DNA of 64,000 nucleotides from Gemmiger gallinarum (GTDB lineage Bacteria > Bacillota > Clostridia > Oscillospirales > Ruminococcaceae). Both the position numbers and the translations under genes were made by a program. Numbering within the stretch: the first letter of the stretch is position 1; every line of letters begins with the position of its first letter. Of the stretch, positions 63,158-64,000 are shown in pieces. Under the pieces are notes generated by a model. That model saw nothing but the letters and a program-made list of their open reading frames with translations. It did not search any database and had not been told where the DNA came from. The stretch lies in contig NZ_JADCKC010000004.1 of assembly GCF_014982805.1 (NCBI RefSeq), positions 111,602 through 175,601 of the forward strand, written 5' to 3'.

Positions 63158-63188
63158 ATAAATAGCTCCTTTTTAATACTTATTATTA

Positions 63189-63512
63189 TCATTCATCTAT
63201 ATGAAAACTAACAACTCGAACACCTCCATCCTCTTGGTATAAGACTTTAAATTTTACATAAATCAGATTTCCGTCTATCTTTTTCTTAAAGATCCAGAAA
63301 AAATCTGATGAGGGGTCATCACGGTCAACACTCGGCCCACATATATAATCTTCCTCTTTTAGATTATATATTTCTTCTTTAACTGCACCCCAAGAAATAC
63401 CCAAGAGAGCCAATGTATTTAAATTCTTGTCTCTATCTATGGGATAAAATTTTTTATTATCAATTGCATATCTCATATCACTCAGAATTTTCTGAACGCG
63501 ATCGCAACTCAT
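63189..63512 (-). CDS. mqsR: MqsR-family toxin
   Basis: The 107-residue protein has the small RelE-like MqsR fold: basic N-terminal helix, a central EEDYICGPSVDRDDPSSDFFWIFKK block where MqsR proteins have DFYKSMTT...W, and the C-terminal strand VYVKFKVL-type, here NLIYVKFKVLYQEDGGVRVVSFH. MqsR toxins cleave mRNA, typically at GCU. It is the first gene of the operon, 31 bp before the antitoxin. Family assignment rests on position with MqsA and on motif spacing. Confidence 0.78.
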   Translation of the reverse strand: MSCDRVQKILSDMRYAIDNKKFYPIDRDKNLNTLALLGISWGAVKEEIYNLKEEDYICGPSVDRDDPSSDFFWIFKKKIDGNLIYVKFKVLYQEDGGVRVVSFHIDE

Positions 63513-63536
63513 CAGATAATCACCGCCGGTATAATG

Positions 63537-63579
63537 GTATCATATGATACTATTATAATATTCTTTCCAATTTTGTCAA
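63537..63579 (-). promoter_or_regulatory. Promoter and operator of the TAC operon
   Basis: On the minus strand TTGACA (63574-63579) and TATAAT (63552-63557) are 16 bp apart. A perfect 14-bp palindrome, GTATCATATGATAC (63537-63550), lies just downstream of the -10 and 24 bp before the ATG, ideally placed for autorepression by the antitoxin. Confidence 0.82.
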
Positions 63580-63624
63580 CAGTAATCCTTAATATAGTAG
63601 ACATTTTATGCTTCCACAAACGGA

Positions 63625-63676
63625 AAATAAAAAACAAATCCGAACGCACCTTCGAAAAGAAGTACGTTCGGATTTG
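63625..63676 (-). terminator. Terminator of the rRNA/tRNA-Lys transcript
   Basis: On the minus strand CAAATCCGAACG pairs with CGTTCGGATTTG (12 bp), followed by TTTTTTATTT, starting 7 bp beyond the tRNA 3' end. Confidence 0.9.
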
Positions 63677-63683
63677 CTTGGTA

Positions 63684-63759
63684 TGGTGCACCATCGGGGA
63701 CTCGAACCCAGGACCCACTGATTAAGAGTCAGTTGCTCTACCAACTGAGCTAATGGTGC
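63684..63759 (-). tRNA. tRNA-Lys (anticodon CTT)
   Basis: The 76-nt minus-strand sequence folds as a cloverleaf: acceptor GCACCAT/ATGGTGC, D-loop AGCTCAGTTGGTAGAGC, anticodon arm CTGACTCTTAATCAG with anticodon CTT, T-arm GGGTTCGAGTCCC, discriminator A and an encoded CCA. It lies 59 bp downstream of 5S rRNA in the same transcript. Confidence 0.96.
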
Positions 63760-63818
63760 ATATAAGCAAACTTCGGACCGGGCCTAAGCTCGGCCCGAAG
63801 GCTGCTTTTTCAAGAGAA

Positions 63819-63934
<116 letters not shown>

Positions 63935-64000
63935 CGGTATACAATCTTTCGATCGCATATTCTCTTTTCTGAAGGCATGTGCCCTCAAAACTGAATAAGA

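Noticed and set aside
63775..63800. Hairpin between 5S and tRNA-Lys as a transcription terminator
   Set aside because: On the minus strand, in the direction of rRNA transcription, no T-tract follows and a tRNA lies just downstream; it is more likely an RNA-processing structure.

Overview
The window is GC-rich, gene-dense DNA that reads as a chromosome of a gut-type Firmicute in the Oscillospiraceae/Ruminococcaceae range (Faecalibacterium/Subdoligranulum/Gemmiger-like). The basis is strong AAGGAGG-type ribosome sites, TTGACA/TATAAT promoters, a TPP riboswitch, a T-box, a SigI/RsgI pair, LytTR regulation and carbohydrate genes. The genus is an inference; no 16S rRNA is present. Two stretches near the right end (about 55.3-60.7 kb and 62.0-63.6 kb) are sharply AT-rich and look horizontally acquired.

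Layout. 0-9.3 kb: a membrane protein, a DUF1846 enzyme-like protein, then a two-component system and a MacB-type export module (ATPase, CARDB surface protein, FtsX-like permease) with an OmpR-type direct-repeat promoter. 9.4-14.4 kb: a thiW-thiM-thiE-thiD-thiC operon on the minus strand behind a TPP riboswitch and terminator. 14.4-16.1 kb: trpB2 behind a T-box leader with a probable Trp (UGG) specifier. 16.3-22.4 kb: a TfoX-like protein, two paralogous membrane Ser/Thr kinases with MORN-like ectodomains, a small membrane protein and a lipoprotein. 22.6-29.4 kb: a sugar ABC importer divergent from a DUF4838 glycosidase-like protein and a ROK regulator. 29.6-36.8 kb: an inverted-order GH3 enzyme divergent from a LytTR/AgrC-like two-component system (with a LytTR-like site between them), then decayed GH13 and malQ remnants.

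36.8-47.2 kb is bounded by two direct copies of a small cassette (XRE regulator, large serine recombinase, structured noncoding repeat). Between them lie an ECF-sigma/ABC operon and a SigI-RsgI-acidic lipoprotein system whose two transcription units share a CCCC-N19-CGTA promoter motif. 47.2-51.5 kb: a BcrAB/lantibiotic-immunity-type ABC transporter divergent from its two-component system. 51.5-55.3 kb: a mobilisable-element remnant (MobV relaxase, candidate oriT, RepA-like fragment, DUF6076 protein). 55.4-60.7 kb: an AT-rich unit with a membrane protein coupled to a 1485-residue T-C-A-T-R nonribosomal peptide synthetase with reductive release. 60.7-62.0 kb: an IS256-family insertion sequence. 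62.2-63.6 kb: an MqsR-MqsA-SecB toxin-antitoxin-chaperone operon. The window ends in tRNA-Lys and 5S rRNA, the 3' end of an rRNA operon on the minus strand.

The best candidates for undescribed biology are the SigI/RsgI/acidic-lipoprotein circuit with its matching promoters, the single-module NRPS reductase with a glycine-like specificity code, the tripartite MqsRA-SecB system, and the cassette-associated noncoding repeat with a covarying hairpin. All calls are by eye; no database search was run.
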